Assembly: GCA_905182255.1 (NCBI GenBank)
Contig: CAJJAH010000001.1
Coordinates: 62,001-126,000, forward strand
Reading direction: 5' to 3'
From: Cryomorphaceae bacterium BACL11 MAG-121001-bin54
GTDB lineage: Bacteria > Bacteroidota > Bacteroidia > Flavobacteriales > BACL11
Length of the DNA stretch: 64,000 bases
In this document: in pieces, positions 7,293 through 16,958 of the stretch
Numbering within the stretch: the first letter of the stretch is position 1
Layout: each line of letters opens with the position of its first letter
Notes under the pieces: model-generated
Databases searched by the model: none
Told to the model about the DNA's origin: nothing
The model's input: only the letters and a program-made list of their open reading frames with translations
Program-made: the position numbers and the translations under genes

Positions 7293-10082
7293 TTATCGCT
7301 TGCATATTGATTTGTAGTCACACCACTCACAAGCCTTCACATCAGCTACCTGAGTAAAATCGTCATTCTTGATTTGACTTAAAATAAATTCTAATTGCTG
7401 CTCCACCTCAATCATAACATTAGCATCAATACTAATTACCTCCTTTTGTCGGTTTCCAATTTTTTTACTCACTTTTATTAACCCTGATTTCAAATTCTTA
7501 AATGCGAAATTACCAGCAACTACTTCCATAACCATATAGTTTGGATTCATTTTCAAATATAAATAAGCATACATCAATAACTGAAAAGCTTTTGCTTTTT
7601 TATTATTAGAAGTAAGCTCATCATATTCTATAAACGCAACTTCAGCTTCTTCAACTTTACCCGTCTTATAATCTATAATTCTTAGAATATCTCCCTCAAA
7701 ATCTACTCTATCCGCCTTTCCAATTAATTTAAAATTAAGTCCATCAACCATTATGTCATATGCCAAATTCTCCTCCTTACTAAGCAACTTGATTTGATTA
7801 TTATTTACAGTTGCTTCCTTGATTAACCGTTGTTCTAGCTTTAAAAAATCCTTTGTTAATTTTTGAGCAATCTGAAGACTTAAATAATTTTTACCTTCCT
7901 GCATTCCTTGTTTAGAAAGAGCAGCAATAAAGTTATCCTCTATCTCTCTAAGAATAGTAGGTGTAATTTCCTTTATGATTTTTTCAGTAAGCACACCAAT
8001 AGGGTAGTGTTTTTCTAACGCATCATGTACAGCAGTTCCCATAGTACTCGAATCAGCATATTCCTCCACCTGATCGTCCTCTCGAATTTTAGCCAAATAA
8101 TGATAGTAAAAGGACAAACTACAATTAGTATATTTATTTAATGCAGACGGAGAAACTCCTTTTTCGGCCCAAGCCTTAATCTCCTTTTCTAATCCTTCAT
8201 TTTTAATTGTAATAGAAGCTACATTACTAATCTCCAAATCATCTCCTTTATAAACCAATTCATTAATTTCTCCAGGATATTCTGATAACAGCTGAGTAAT
8301 AAATCTACTTTTTTCTCCAGAACCAAAATCATCTGTTACAGAATTATAAATAAGAGTGATATTGTTTGCCCTTTGCAATAATCGATAAAAATGATAAGAA
8401 TACACCGCATCACTCTCATTGTAAGTGGGTAATTTAAAGTGACGTTTCATATCATAGGGAATAAATGAATTAACTGACTTTCCTTTTGGCAATTTACCTT
8501 CATTAACGCTTAACATAATTACATTTTTGAAATCAAGTGTTCTACTTTCTAGAATACCCATTAGCTGCACCCCTTTTAAAGGTTCACCCTTAAAAGGAAT
8601 ACTCTCTTTGGCCACCAACTGCTGCATAATAATCTGCAAAGTTTTTAGTTCAATTTCAAAATTATTTTCTTCAATTAGATTTTTTAAAACTGTAAAAGCA
8701 TTGTAAAAGGTAGCTAATATTTCTGATTCAATAGAACCTTTTTTATCTACTAAAGGTAATTTCAATTCCTCAATTAACTTGTTAAGTGTTTGTAAAGAAT
8801 CATCAACACTGCTCCAAAGTTGAAATACAAGCTTTATAGCATTACTACTCATAAAATATGTGTCAATATTACGCTGAGTAACAAATACAATATTACTCTT
8901 TTTAATAAAATTCATAAACGCAATTCCATCACTTATTTTTGTAATCTTAGAAAAATATGGATGTTCTATGACTGCAATAATATCTTTATAATAAAATGCA
9001 TTTCGATTGTACTTTATTGCATGAATTTGCAATTTAAAAATTGCTTCCACTAAAGAAAAAAGAGCGGTATTTTTAAGGGGGCTACCCATGGTTACATTCA
9101 GTTTTTTTATTTCAGAAGGCAAATTATGTAACATAGGAAAAAGCAAAGCTTCATCTGCCAAAATAATAGCGGTGTTGCTATTATCCAAATCTGATACTTG
9201 AAAACCTTTAACAACCTCAGCTGCCACCTTTGCCTGAGTAATATTTTTAGGACAAGCTACCACATTAAAACTTTCCTTTATCTTATTAAAATAATTTCCT
9301 ACTCCATTAAAGTCAATTTCAGACCACCTCTGTCTTTGTTCCCTTAAAAAACTACCAGCTTCATGCTGAGGGTTATCATAATAGAAATTATCTGCATCCC
9401 AAAATACTCGAGCAATATCTTCTTTTTTTAGGTAATCAATAATTTCTTGTTCCGACTTTGTAAGTGCATTTAAACCCACAAACCAAACTTTATTCCATTT
9501 TATTTCAGAAGTAGAAATATTTTTGGCTGCAAACTTATAAGCCATACCTTGATAGGCTGTTTGCTCTTCTAAAAGTGAATCGTTAAAATGTATATACCAA
9601 TCCAACATAACTTCAAAGAAACTGATATAATCGTGTTGCATATTAGAAAGGTTATCTTCAGCCAAACTCCAATTATCGACATCCCAATTTTCTAACTCTT
9701 TAACATTCTTCAAATTCGTATATATAGACCTCGCATCTACCAAGTTTCTATCTATCTCATTGAAATCATGCAACAGAACATTACTCCAACTTAAAAAATC
9801 ATCAAATGAATCTATTTTTTTAGGAGGAAAGGCAATATAAGATTGATACAATTTAAATTGTAAGGAAATATTATCTAAAACGGTTAGACCTGAAAGTTTT
9901 TCGGTAAACTCCTCAATAGAATAAAAATCAGGAAGAAAAATAGGTTGTTTAATTTTTTGTGACAAATAGTGTTTTAAAAAAACAACAGCACGCTTTGATG
10001 GCAATACAACAGCAACTCCTTCAAGACTTGTAGGGAATTTACTAAGTAATCTATCTGCAATTTTGTCTAAGAATGCCATCAT
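7293..10082 (-). CDS. addB: AddB-type nuclease/inactivated helicase subunit, PD-(D/E)XK family
   Basis: The product has 929 aa. The C-terminal third carries the RecB-like nuclease core: GKADRVDFEGDILRIIDYKTGK gives the Asp and the D-x-K of the PD-(D/E)XK site near residues 770-800. A Cys at NKYTNCSLSFYYHYL plus three Cys at the very end (CEWCDYKSICKR) form the four-Cys iron-sulfur pattern of AddB nucleases. The N-terminal helicase-like part lacks an obvious Walker A, as expected for this subunit. Its start overlaps the stop of the addA-like gene (ATGA), so the two are translated together. Role: with AddA, processing of double-strand breaks for RecA loading. Two consecutive ATGs (10082 and 10079) are possible starts. 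Confidence 0.88.
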   Translation of the reverse strand: MMAFLDKIADRLLSKFPTSLEGVAVVLPSKRAVVFLKHYLSQKIKQPIFLPDFYSIEEFTEKLSGLTVLDNISLQFKLYQSYIAFPPKKIDSFDDFLSWSNVLLHDFNEIDRNLVDARSIYTNLKNVKELENWDVDNWSLAEDNLSNMQHDYISFFEVMLDWYIHFNDSLLEEQTAYQGMAYKFAAKNISTSEIKWNKVWFVGLNALTKSEQEIIDYLKKEDIARVFWDADNFYYDNPQHEAGSFLREQRQRWSEIDFNGVGNYFNKIKESFNVVACPKNITQAKVAAEVVKGFQVSDLDNSNTAIILADEALLFPMLHNLPSEIKKLNVTMGSPLKNTALFSLVEAIFKLQIHAIKYNRNAFYYKDIIAVIEHPYFSKITKISDGIAFMNFIKKSNIVFVTQRNIDTYFMSSNAIKLVFQLWSSVDDSLQTLNKLIEELKLPLVDKKGSIESEILATFYNAFTVLKNLIEENNFEIELKTLQIIMQQLVAKESIPFKGEPLKGVQLMGILESRTLDFKNVIMLSVNEGKLPKGKSVNSFIPYDMKRHFKLPTYNESDAVYSYHFYRLLQRANNITLIYNSVTDDFGSGEKSRFITQLLSEYPGEINELVYKGDDLEISNVASITIKNEGLEKEIKAWAEKGVSPSALNKYTNCSLSFYYHYLAKIREDDQVEEYADSSTMGTAVHDALEKHYPIGVLTEKIIKEITPTILREIEDNFIAALSKQGMQEGKNYLSLQIAQKLTKDFLKLEQRLIKEATVNNNQIKLLSKEENLAYDIMVDGLNFKLIGKADRVDFEGDILRIIDYKTGKVEEAEVAFIEYDELTSNNKKAKAFQLLMYAYLYLKMNPNYMVMEVVAGNFAFKNLKSGLIKVSKKIGNRQKEVISIDANVMIEVEQQLEFILSQIKNDDFTQVADVKACEWCDYKSICKR

Positions 10083-13000
10083 AATACTTCCACTTTTATT
10101 TCATTAGTAATATATACCAAAATTCGTTTTGTATTTTTAAACCCCATAGCTTGTAAAGCAGATTCATAATCTGTAATTTGCGATATATCTTCCTTACGCT
10201 TTCCTCCAGTTTTGTAATCTATTATTACCACTTCATCAGTATTTTTTTCAAATAACAACCTATCAGGAATGTAAGTTCTTCCATTTTCCATTAAAATTTC
10301 TTTTTCGGTTTTTACTTTCCAATTTTCATCAAAATATGGAGCTATATTTTTATTACTTAACAATTGTTCAATCGTTATTTTTAACCTTTCAGCATCTTCT
10401 TTTGAACATCTACCTAACTTGTAAAAATTCTCAACAACCTTCTCTTTCTCTTCCAAATAATGAATTTCTGAAAGAACTAAGTGTAATAGTTTTCCCCAGT
10501 CCCTTCTTGCATTTACCGAATTAATATCCCAAATTTCTTCAGCAGTATGCTTTAACGAAATAACTTCTTTCCAATCTAGTTTAGTACGTTTGGTTACTAA
10601 AAAAGAATTCTCTACTTCCTTGTTAGATTGATGCATCATATCCGCATCCCCTATTTCAATTGGGAAATTATCATCATAGGCATATAAAAAGGAATTTAGA
10701 TAACCTTTATTTTTAAAATCATCAGAAATTTTATCAGGGAAATATTTTGAAAAAATATACAAACGCTCCTTAGGTCTTGTCATAGCAACATAGAGTTTAT
10801 TTAAGCTATCCAACAAGCTCATTTCTCTCTCTTTCTTATATTGTAAACTAAAATAAGATTGCTCTAGTTGTTTATTCCCATTTATTAATGCTACAGGTAA
10901 TTGTTTATTAAAATAAGCAGAAGTATTTACCCAAATATCATTTGTTTTTTTGGTTGCCCAATCAAACGGAATCATAACAACGTTAAAAGCTAATCCTTTG
11001 GACTTATGAATCGTCATAACCTGCACTGCATTAGTTCCTTCAGGAGTTACAATTGCTTCTTTATGCTTTCTTTCTTCCCACCAAATTAAAAAATCGGAAA
11101 GACTACTTCCTTTTTTTTCAGTAAAAGCCAATACAACGTCCAAAAAGAATTGCAAATAAATATCTTCATCAAATTTAAATAAACGAATAAGCTGTTCCAC
11201 CATTTCATACAAGGGCTCTTGCAATAATTTTTCATAATTGATAAATATATTTGCTCTCTTAAGCACTTCATTAAATCCTGCTTCAGTTTTAGCTTTTAGA
11301 TTTAATGTATGTAAATTTTCGTTCGATAAAATATGTGTAAATACATATACTAAAATTACTGATTTGGGAATATCTTCTTTAGGATTTTGTAAATAACGCA
11401 ATAGTGCGATTAATGCATTCACCTTATCAGACTTACTAATTAGTAAACCTTCATTTGAAATTACTGGTATCTTTGCTAAAGAAAGAGCCTCAGCTACCAA
11501 AGCCACTTTTTTTCCACTATTACATAATATGGTTACATCTTTGTAACTATAATTGTTTTCATCGACAAGCTTATGAATTTCAGATATCATCTTTTTTAGA
11601 ATCAAATCTTTAAAATCATGTTCCTTATCACCAAAAAGCTCAATACGCACATAACCTCCATCTTTTGCAAAGTCACTTTTCTGCTTCTGATTTTCATAAA
11701 TATCAAGAATATCATTAGAAAGCAATGATTTTATATTTCCAAAAAACTGGTTATTAAATTCTACTATATTCTTTCTGCTTCTGAAATTATTCAATAAATT
11801 ATCTGATTCAAAGTGCGATTCTAATTTTCTTTCCCAATCCTTTTTAAAAAGTAAATCTTCTCCCTTATAAATTTTTGGCAATTGAGAGAACTGTTCCACC
11901 TCCCCTCCCCTCCATCTGTAAATAGATTGTTTTCCATCACCTACAACCAAACTTTTTCCATAATCCAATGAATCAGTAATTAAAGGTAATATATTTTGCC
12001 ATTGTAATAATGATGTATCCTGAAATTCATCAATTAAATAATGATTGTATCGCTCTCCTAATCTTTCATAAATAAATGAGGAGGGCTGATTGACTACCAC
12101 CTTATGTATTTTCTTATTGAACTCTGAAATTTGCTCAATATTATTTTCTTTCTTAAAAGCTCTTATTTCACCCATCAATTCGTTAAGAACAGCAATAGAA
12201 TAAATATTTTTAAGGATTGCTTTTACAGAATTATACTCAGTGAGCAAATCCATTATGTCTGTAAAAAATTGATTTAAATTAGGCTTTAGGCGCTCTACTA
12301 AGTCTTTAATTTCATCTTTTTTCCCATCTGCATACCAAACATCATTAGCCATATTCCTAATCAGTGAATCAGTAGGATTCCATTTTTCATCTTGCTTATG
12401 ACCTACATTTTCAGTAAAATACTTATAAAAAGTTCCTCTTAAAAAATGATCTTTTGTTAAACCATTAGAATCAAAAAAAACACAAACCCTATCTGCTAAA
12501 TTCTCTACATCTTGTGTTATTCTTTTTTTATCTAATTGCAAATCCATTTTAACTTGCATGCATTCCTTAACTGTAAGTATTTTTCCATCACCAAAAGCAG
12601 CAATTTCATCTTTAAATAATTGCTTGGAAAACTCTTCTAAATCTCGCTCAATATTTGTGCTTTTTCCATCCTCTGCCTTTTGCATTGCAAAGTTTACTAA
12701 CGCATTAGATAAATCACCTCCTGAATCAGACATTTTACCTAGAAGCAATCCAACAACAGGTTGAATTATTTTATAAGAATCCATTTCCAAATCAAAATTA
12801 TGCGCCAAACCTAAATCGGAAGCAAAAGTCCTAACAATTTTATAAGTAAACTTATCAATGGTTAAAATCCCTAAATCAGCATAATGGTGCAAAATATGCT
12901 TATGAACAACAGCCGCTCTTTTAAAAATATCTTCCTTATTAAAATCAGTTTTTTCTAACAACCAATCCAATATTCCGTCTTTATCCTCTTTTATTGCTAA

Positions 13001-13198
13001 AGTATCCAAATATTCTAGCACCCTCTCTTTCATCTCAGCTGCTGCTTTATTGGTAAAAGTAATGGCTAAGATTTTTCTGTAATAATCAGCATAACCAAAA
13101 CGTCCTCCTTGCAATGCTAAAGCTATAAAACTTAGGGAAAGAGTGTAGGTTTTTCCACTTCCAGCTGATGATCGAAATACTTGAAAATTTTTACTCAA
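10079..13198 (-). CDS. addA: AddA/RecB-type UvrD-family helicase-nuclease
   Basis: The product has 1039 aa. Superfamily 1A helicase motifs occur in order. Walker A (SSAGSGKTYTLSLSF) is near residue 10. AITFTNKAAAEMKERV follows near 45, and Walker B is DEFQDTSLLQWQ near 391. VVGDGKQSIYRWRGGE comes next, and MTIHKSKGLAFNVV with LYVAMTRPKERLYIF lies in the last third. A C-terminal PD-(D/E)XK nuclease shows VVIIDYKTGGKR near residue 1000. This is the motor and second nuclease of a two-subunit AddAB-type complex, cytoplasmic, acting on DNA ends. It overlaps the addB-like gene by four bases. The 138-base gap upstream is shared with the divergent channel gene. Confidence 0.93.
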   Translation of the reverse strand: MSKNFQVFRSSAGSGKTYTLSLSFIALALQGGRFGYADYYRKILAITFTNKAAAEMKERVLEYLDTLAIKEDKDGILDWLLEKTDFNKEDIFKRAAVVHKHILHHYADLGILTIDKFTYKIVRTFASDLGLAHNFDLEMDSYKIIQPVVGLLLGKMSDSGGDLSNALVNFAMQKAEDGKSTNIERDLEEFSKQLFKDEIAAFGDGKILTVKECMQVKMDLQLDKKRITQDVENLADRVCVFFDSNGLTKDHFLRGTFYKYFTENVGHKQDEKWNPTDSLIRNMANDVWYADGKKDEIKDLVERLKPNLNQFFTDIMDLLTEYNSVKAILKNIYSIAVLNELMGEIRAFKKENNIEQISEFNKKIHKVVVNQPSSFIYERLGERYNHYLIDEFQDTSLLQWQNILPLITDSLDYGKSLVVGDGKQSIYRWRGGEVEQFSQLPKIYKGEDLLFKKDWERKLESHFESDNLLNNFRSRKNIVEFNNQFFGNIKSLLSNDILDIYENQKQKSDFAKDGGYVRIELFGDKEHDFKDLILKKMISEIHKLVDENNYSYKDVTILCNSGKKVALVAEALSLAKIPVISNEGLLISKSDKVNALIALLRYLQNPKEDIPKSVILVYVFTHILSNENLHTLNLKAKTEAGFNEVLKRANIFINYEKLLQEPLYEMVEQLIRLFKFDEDIYLQFFLDVVLAFTEKKGSSLSDFLIWWEERKHKEAIVTPEGTNAVQVMTIHKSKGLAFNVVMIPFDWATKKTNDIWVNTSAYFNKQLPVALINGNKQLEQSYFSLQYKKEREMSLLDSLNKLYVAMTRPKERLYIFSKYFPDKISDDFKNKGYLNSFLYAYDDNFPIEIGDADMMHQSNKEVENSFLVTKRTKLDWKEVISLKHTAEEIWDINSVNARRDWGKLLHLVLSEIHYLEEKEKVVENFYKLGRCSKEDAERLKITIEQLLSNKNIAPYFDENWKVKTEKEILMENGRTYIPDRLLFEKNTDEVVIIDYKTGGKRKEDISQITDYESALQAMGFKNTKRILVYITNEIKVEVL

Positions 13199-13313
13199 AA
13201 ATTTATTTTAATTTAAAAAATAATAATAATAAAAACTTAATAAAATATAAGAAAATCAGAAAAAAATATTACTAACATTATTTAATATTAATCTATGTTA
13301 TTAAAAAAAAATA

Positions 13314-13321
13314 TAGTTTTG
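13314..13321 (+). promoter_or_regulatory. Candidate -7 element of the K+ channel gene
   Basis: TAGTTTTG matches TAnnTTTG and ends 15 bases before the ATG at 13337, giving a predicted leader of only about ten bases. No good -33 TTTG is seen upstream. Confidence 0.42.
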
Positions 13322-13336
13322 TAAAAAATTATCAAA

Positions 13337-14161
13337 ATGAATAAGCAAAAGCTTAGAGAAATTATTTTTGGCTACAGAACTAAAGCTGGTAAAAGGTTCG
13401 ATGTCATTTTACTATTAGCAATTGTTTTATCAGTTATAGCTGTAATGCTAGACAGTGATAGAGAAATACACAAACAATATGGGAGGCTGCTTTTAATAGC
13501 TGAATGGGTTTTTACTTTATTATTTACTATTGAGTATATATTACGTATATACTGCTCAACTGATAAAAGAAAATATACCCTATCATTTATGGGAATTATA
13601 GATTTACTATCTATAATTCCAACTTATTTAATAATATTCTATGCTCCAATCGTAGCTTTAATTGATATTCGTGTACTTAGATTAATACGTATATTTAGAA
13701 TATTTAAACTATCACCTTACCTTAGAAGTGGACATACAATGCAAATAGCATTAAGATCGTCTAGGCCTAAAATAATTGTATTTATTCTTTCAGTTTCATT
13801 AGTTGTAATAATTCTTGGGACTCTTATGTATATAGTTGAAGGCCAGCAAAATGGTTTTGACAATATCCCTAAATCTATTTATTGGGCAGTAGTCACCCTT
13901 ACTACTGTTGGATATGGAGATGTAGTACCCATTACTACTCTAGGGAAAACAGTAGCTGTATTTATCATGTTGCTTGGTTATGCTATTATTGCTGTTCCTA
14001 CTGGAATTGTATCTTCAGAAATGAGTAAAAATAGAACTGATAAAGAACAACTAGAAAACCAAGAAGAAATTTTAGAAAAGGAGGAAGAAATAATAGCTAA
14101 AGACAACGAGATTTTAAAAAAGCTTGAAGCTCTTGAAAAGAAAATAGATCAATTGAAATAA
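13337..14161 (+). CDS. Voltage-gated potassium channel-like ion transporter
   Basis: The product has 274 aa with six predicted membrane segments. Residues about 22-40 form S1. A voltage-sensor S4 with regularly spaced Arg residues (IRVLRLIRIFRIFKL) lies near residue 115. The pore loop TTVGYGDVVP near residue 190 holds the K+ selectivity filter GYGD, followed by S6. The last 55 residues are a Glu/Lys-rich coiled coil, which could tetramerise the channel; no RCK or cyclic-nucleotide domain is present. It sits in the inner membrane and conducts K+. It is divergent from addAB and convergent with the next gene, so it is probably a single-gene transcript. Confidence 0.92.
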   Translation: MNKQKLREIIFGYRTKAGKRFDVILLLAIVLSVIAVMLDSDREIHKQYGRLLLIAEWVFTLLFTIEYILRIYCSTDKRKYTLSFMGIIDLLSIIPTYLIIFYAPIVALIDIRVLRLIRIFRIFKLSPYLRSGHTMQIALRSSRPKIIVFILSVSLVVIILGTLMYIVEGQQNGFDNIPKSIYWAVVTLTTVGYGDVVPITTLGKTVAVFIMLLGYAIIAVPTGIVSSEMSKNRTDKEQLENQEEILEKEEEIIAKDNEILKKLEALEKKIDQLK

Positions 14162-14171
14162 CATCTATTTT
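14141..14171. terminator. Candidate bidirectional terminator between convergent genes
   Basis: A perfect 9-base inverted repeat, AAAATAGAT then ATCTATTTT, surrounds the channel gene's stop codon with a 13-base loop. It lies between two convergent genes, and A/T runs on both sides allow it to work in either direction. The stem is pure AT-rich and the loop long, so this is tentative. Confidence 0.3.
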
Positions 14172-14197
14172 ATAAAGTTAGAAATTAATGGGAGAAA

Positions 14198-15532
14198 TTA
14201 ATCTACAACTATTTTTCTTTCCACAGATCCATCATTAAAAATATTTATAAAAGGTTTATTAATAGAAGGGGTAATATTTTCACCTAGTAAATTTACTGAT
14301 TTAATTAGTTTTTTATTATTTAAATTAAGACCTTCATTAACAGCACTAATTTGGGTTAATGTAGCATATAAAAAGTGTACTTCACGCGCAGTAGATGCTG
14401 TATAAACAACAGAGAAATTTCCTAAATAAGGACCCCCATAAGTAATATCAGGTTCAATTTTATGTCCAAAAGTAGCTGTATCTGAAATTATACCATTATA
14501 TAAACTTTTACCATCACTGCCAATTACACTATAAAAACAATCCTTATTTCCATTTCTATTTTCCTCCCAAACACTTACAAAATTATTTAAATCAGTAGCA
14601 ATCTCTACTTTATCTTGTAAAGAACTTCCTGATGATTCTACCTGAGAAAAATAAGACTTTTGTAAATCATCTTTATTTACATTAGACTTATACAACTCAT
14701 TTACACCAGAACCTCCATTACGTCTTACAACCATAATACTATCTCCAAGTACTGCCCCAACTGGTGAAGATGTAGGGCAAGCATTTAAAACCCAATTTAT
14801 ATCATCTAAATCCTGATTAGCAGAGAAACTTAAACCATTATCGGTTGATTGTGCTATATAAGTATTTCGCACATTACTATCATCATTTCTAAATAACAAA
14901 TACACATTATTTTCATAAGTAACCAAAGTAGACTGACAACAATCACAAGGCTCACCAGGTGCTAAAGCACTAACATCTGTTGCAGGGGAAAAACTCGTCC
15001 CAAAATTGAAGGAGGTTTTTACTACTTGCTTCCAATCTGTCCAATTTGGTAAACATTCCATATAAGAAACAACAGGGTTTCCATCATCACGAACAGATAT
15101 ATTTGGCATGGCAAATTTGTGCGTATTGGAATTATCTGAAACTCTAATCGTATCGGAAAACGTGAGTCCTCCATCAAAAGAACGCTTTAAATAAACAACA
15201 TGATTATTATGCAGTAATGATTCGAAAATAAGATAAACAGTGTCTCCCTTAGCTGAAATTTCAGGACCTATAAATCCAGTAGGCATCAAATCTGCATTCA
15301 CTAAATCAAAAGCACTATCGAAATTAGCACCATTCCATTTTCTTCCTTTAATTGCTTTAGGAGAAGATGCCTTTGACCAAATAACAAAAGGACTATTATT
15401 AGCAGTTACGACAACTCTTGGTCTTTCATAGCCTTCGGAAGGACCACTACTAAGAATATACAAAATACTAGGATTTAAGAATTGTGCAAAAGAAAAAAGA
15501 GGAAATAATAAAAATAAAAAAATGTATTTCAT
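14198..15532 (-). CDS. Secreted sialidase-fold (BNR-repeat) protein with short C-terminal sorting-like tail
   Basis: The product has 444 aa with signal peptide MKYIFLFLLFPLFSFAQ. The body has repeated BNR/Asp-box-like motifs (KRSFDGGLTFSDTIRVS near residue 120 and AQSTDNGLSFSANQD near 225), consistent with a six-bladed beta-propeller. The catalytic Arg triad and Tyr of true sialidases are not obvious, so binding rather than glycoside cleavage is as likely. The last 40 residues (KKLIKSVNLLGENI through NDGSVERKIVVD) resemble the tail of the unrelated cyclophilin at 33630-34325, suggesting a shared export signal. It lies 21 bases downstream of a broken adhesin copy and would be the last gene of the adhesin transcript. 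Confidence 0.8.
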   Translation of the reverse strand: MKYIFLFLLFPLFSFAQFLNPSILYILSSGPSEGYERPRVVVTANNSPFVIWSKASSPKAIKGRKWNGANFDSAFDLVNADLMPTGFIGPEISAKGDTVYLIFESLLHNNHVVYLKRSFDGGLTFSDTIRVSDNSNTHKFAMPNISVRDDGNPVVSYMECLPNWTDWKQVVKTSFNFGTSFSPATDVSALAPGEPCDCCQSTLVTYENNVYLLFRNDDSNVRNTYIAQSTDNGLSFSANQDLDDINWVLNACPTSSPVGAVLGDSIMVVRRNGGSGVNELYKSNVNKDDLQKSYFSQVESSGSSLQDKVEIATDLNNFVSVWEENRNGNKDCFYSVIGSDGKSLYNGIISDTATFGHKIEPDITYGGPYLGNFSVVYTASTAREVHFLYATLTQISAVNEGLNLNNKKLIKSVNLLGENITPSINKPFINIFNDGSVERKIVVD

Positions 15533-15543
15533 AAAAAAATATT

Positions 15544-16958
15544 TAAAATAAGTTTAACGAATAATAAAAATATGTCCCATATCTTGATGTTTCCAGCCTT
15601 CAAAATCTTGGAAATACACCTCATAAATATAGGTACCCATAGGTAAATCATTGCCTGTTTTATAATGTTTCCCATCCCAGCCATTTTCATTTAAGAAACA
15701 TTCTAAGTCAGCAATTTTTTCAGTAGCATATACTAAATTAGAAAAACGATCGTAAACATTAAAATAAAAAGTAGCCTCTCTAATCCCATTATGTGTTAAA
15801 CAAAATAAATCATTAATTCCATCATAATCTGGAGTGAATGAATTTGGAATATACATCCAATAATCATCCGCAACCCAGAGTTGCTTAAATGTAGTATCAC
15901 TGCAACCGACATCATCCGTAACAATTAGGTTTAATTGATAGATCCCTACTGAATCTTTAAAAACATGATAAGGGTCTGGAGTAAAATCATTGGGCGTGTT
16001 ATCTCCAAAATCCCAATTCCAAGCTACTATGTTCCCTAGCGAAAGATCATTTAACTGTACGGAGGGATACAAAACAGACAAGGTGTCACTAGCTGCAGAA
16101 AAAATTGCAGTGGGCGATTCAAAAACAGTAACTATAGCAGAGCCATTAATACTACCACTACTAATAGCATCTGAGAAATATGTCAATGTGTAGATCCCTT
16201 CTTTTTTAGTTTTAATGTGATAGGGATTATCATTTGTGGTTATGCTTGACTGGTTCACACCATTAATAGCATAAATAAAAGTATAAGGCAATGAGCCTGA
16301 AATAAAGGAAACTTCTACATCAGCCTGAGTTGAACTATTATCACAAACTACTTCATCTCCAGAAATAAATGCTGCTAGTGGAGGAATTAAACTAATTACC
16401 AACTTAACAGTATCGTTGTATGCTGAAATGAAAGAATTAACCTCAGAATTTCCATTTAACATAGTAATACTATCATAATCCCAACTTACAAAAGAATATA
16501 AAGGATCGATATTAGGTGTTAATGTAATGTTCTCATTATTATAATAAGATGTACTAGTTGGAAAAACACTCGTATTTATACCATTAATATCAATAGTTGT
16601 GCTTGTGCCAGTAGGAAAAATATCATAGACAATTGTTGGCTTTTTATAAATATTTAATCTTACAGTATCAGAAGAAGTAACACTAAAAGAAGCGTTAGCA
16701 GATATATTACTAGGTAAGATTGTAACAGTATTTGAACTCCAAGATGTAAAACCATACAGAGGATCAATAGTAGATGAAATATTTACACTAGAACCAACAT
16801 AATAACCCACAGAAACTGGAAAGGCACTAATCACTTGACCATCTACAGTAATACTAGAAGAAGTCGATAAATTATTAATAGTATAAACTACCCTTAAACC
16901 TAACCTCTGATGTACTACTGAATCAGTGAAAAGTGTATCACAGCCATCAATTGAAAGG
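15544..16958 (-). repeat. Near-identical 1.4-kb repeat, copy in the broken gene
   Basis: This segment matches 18578-19993 at an offset of 3034 bases. The 426 residues encoded by 15554-16834 are identical to the C-terminus of the intact neighbour, and I noticed one synonymous base change (near 16600) before a substitution near 16952 and a one-base deletion near 16958. Similarity continues further upstream of the genes but drops gradually to paralogue level. Confidence 0.92.
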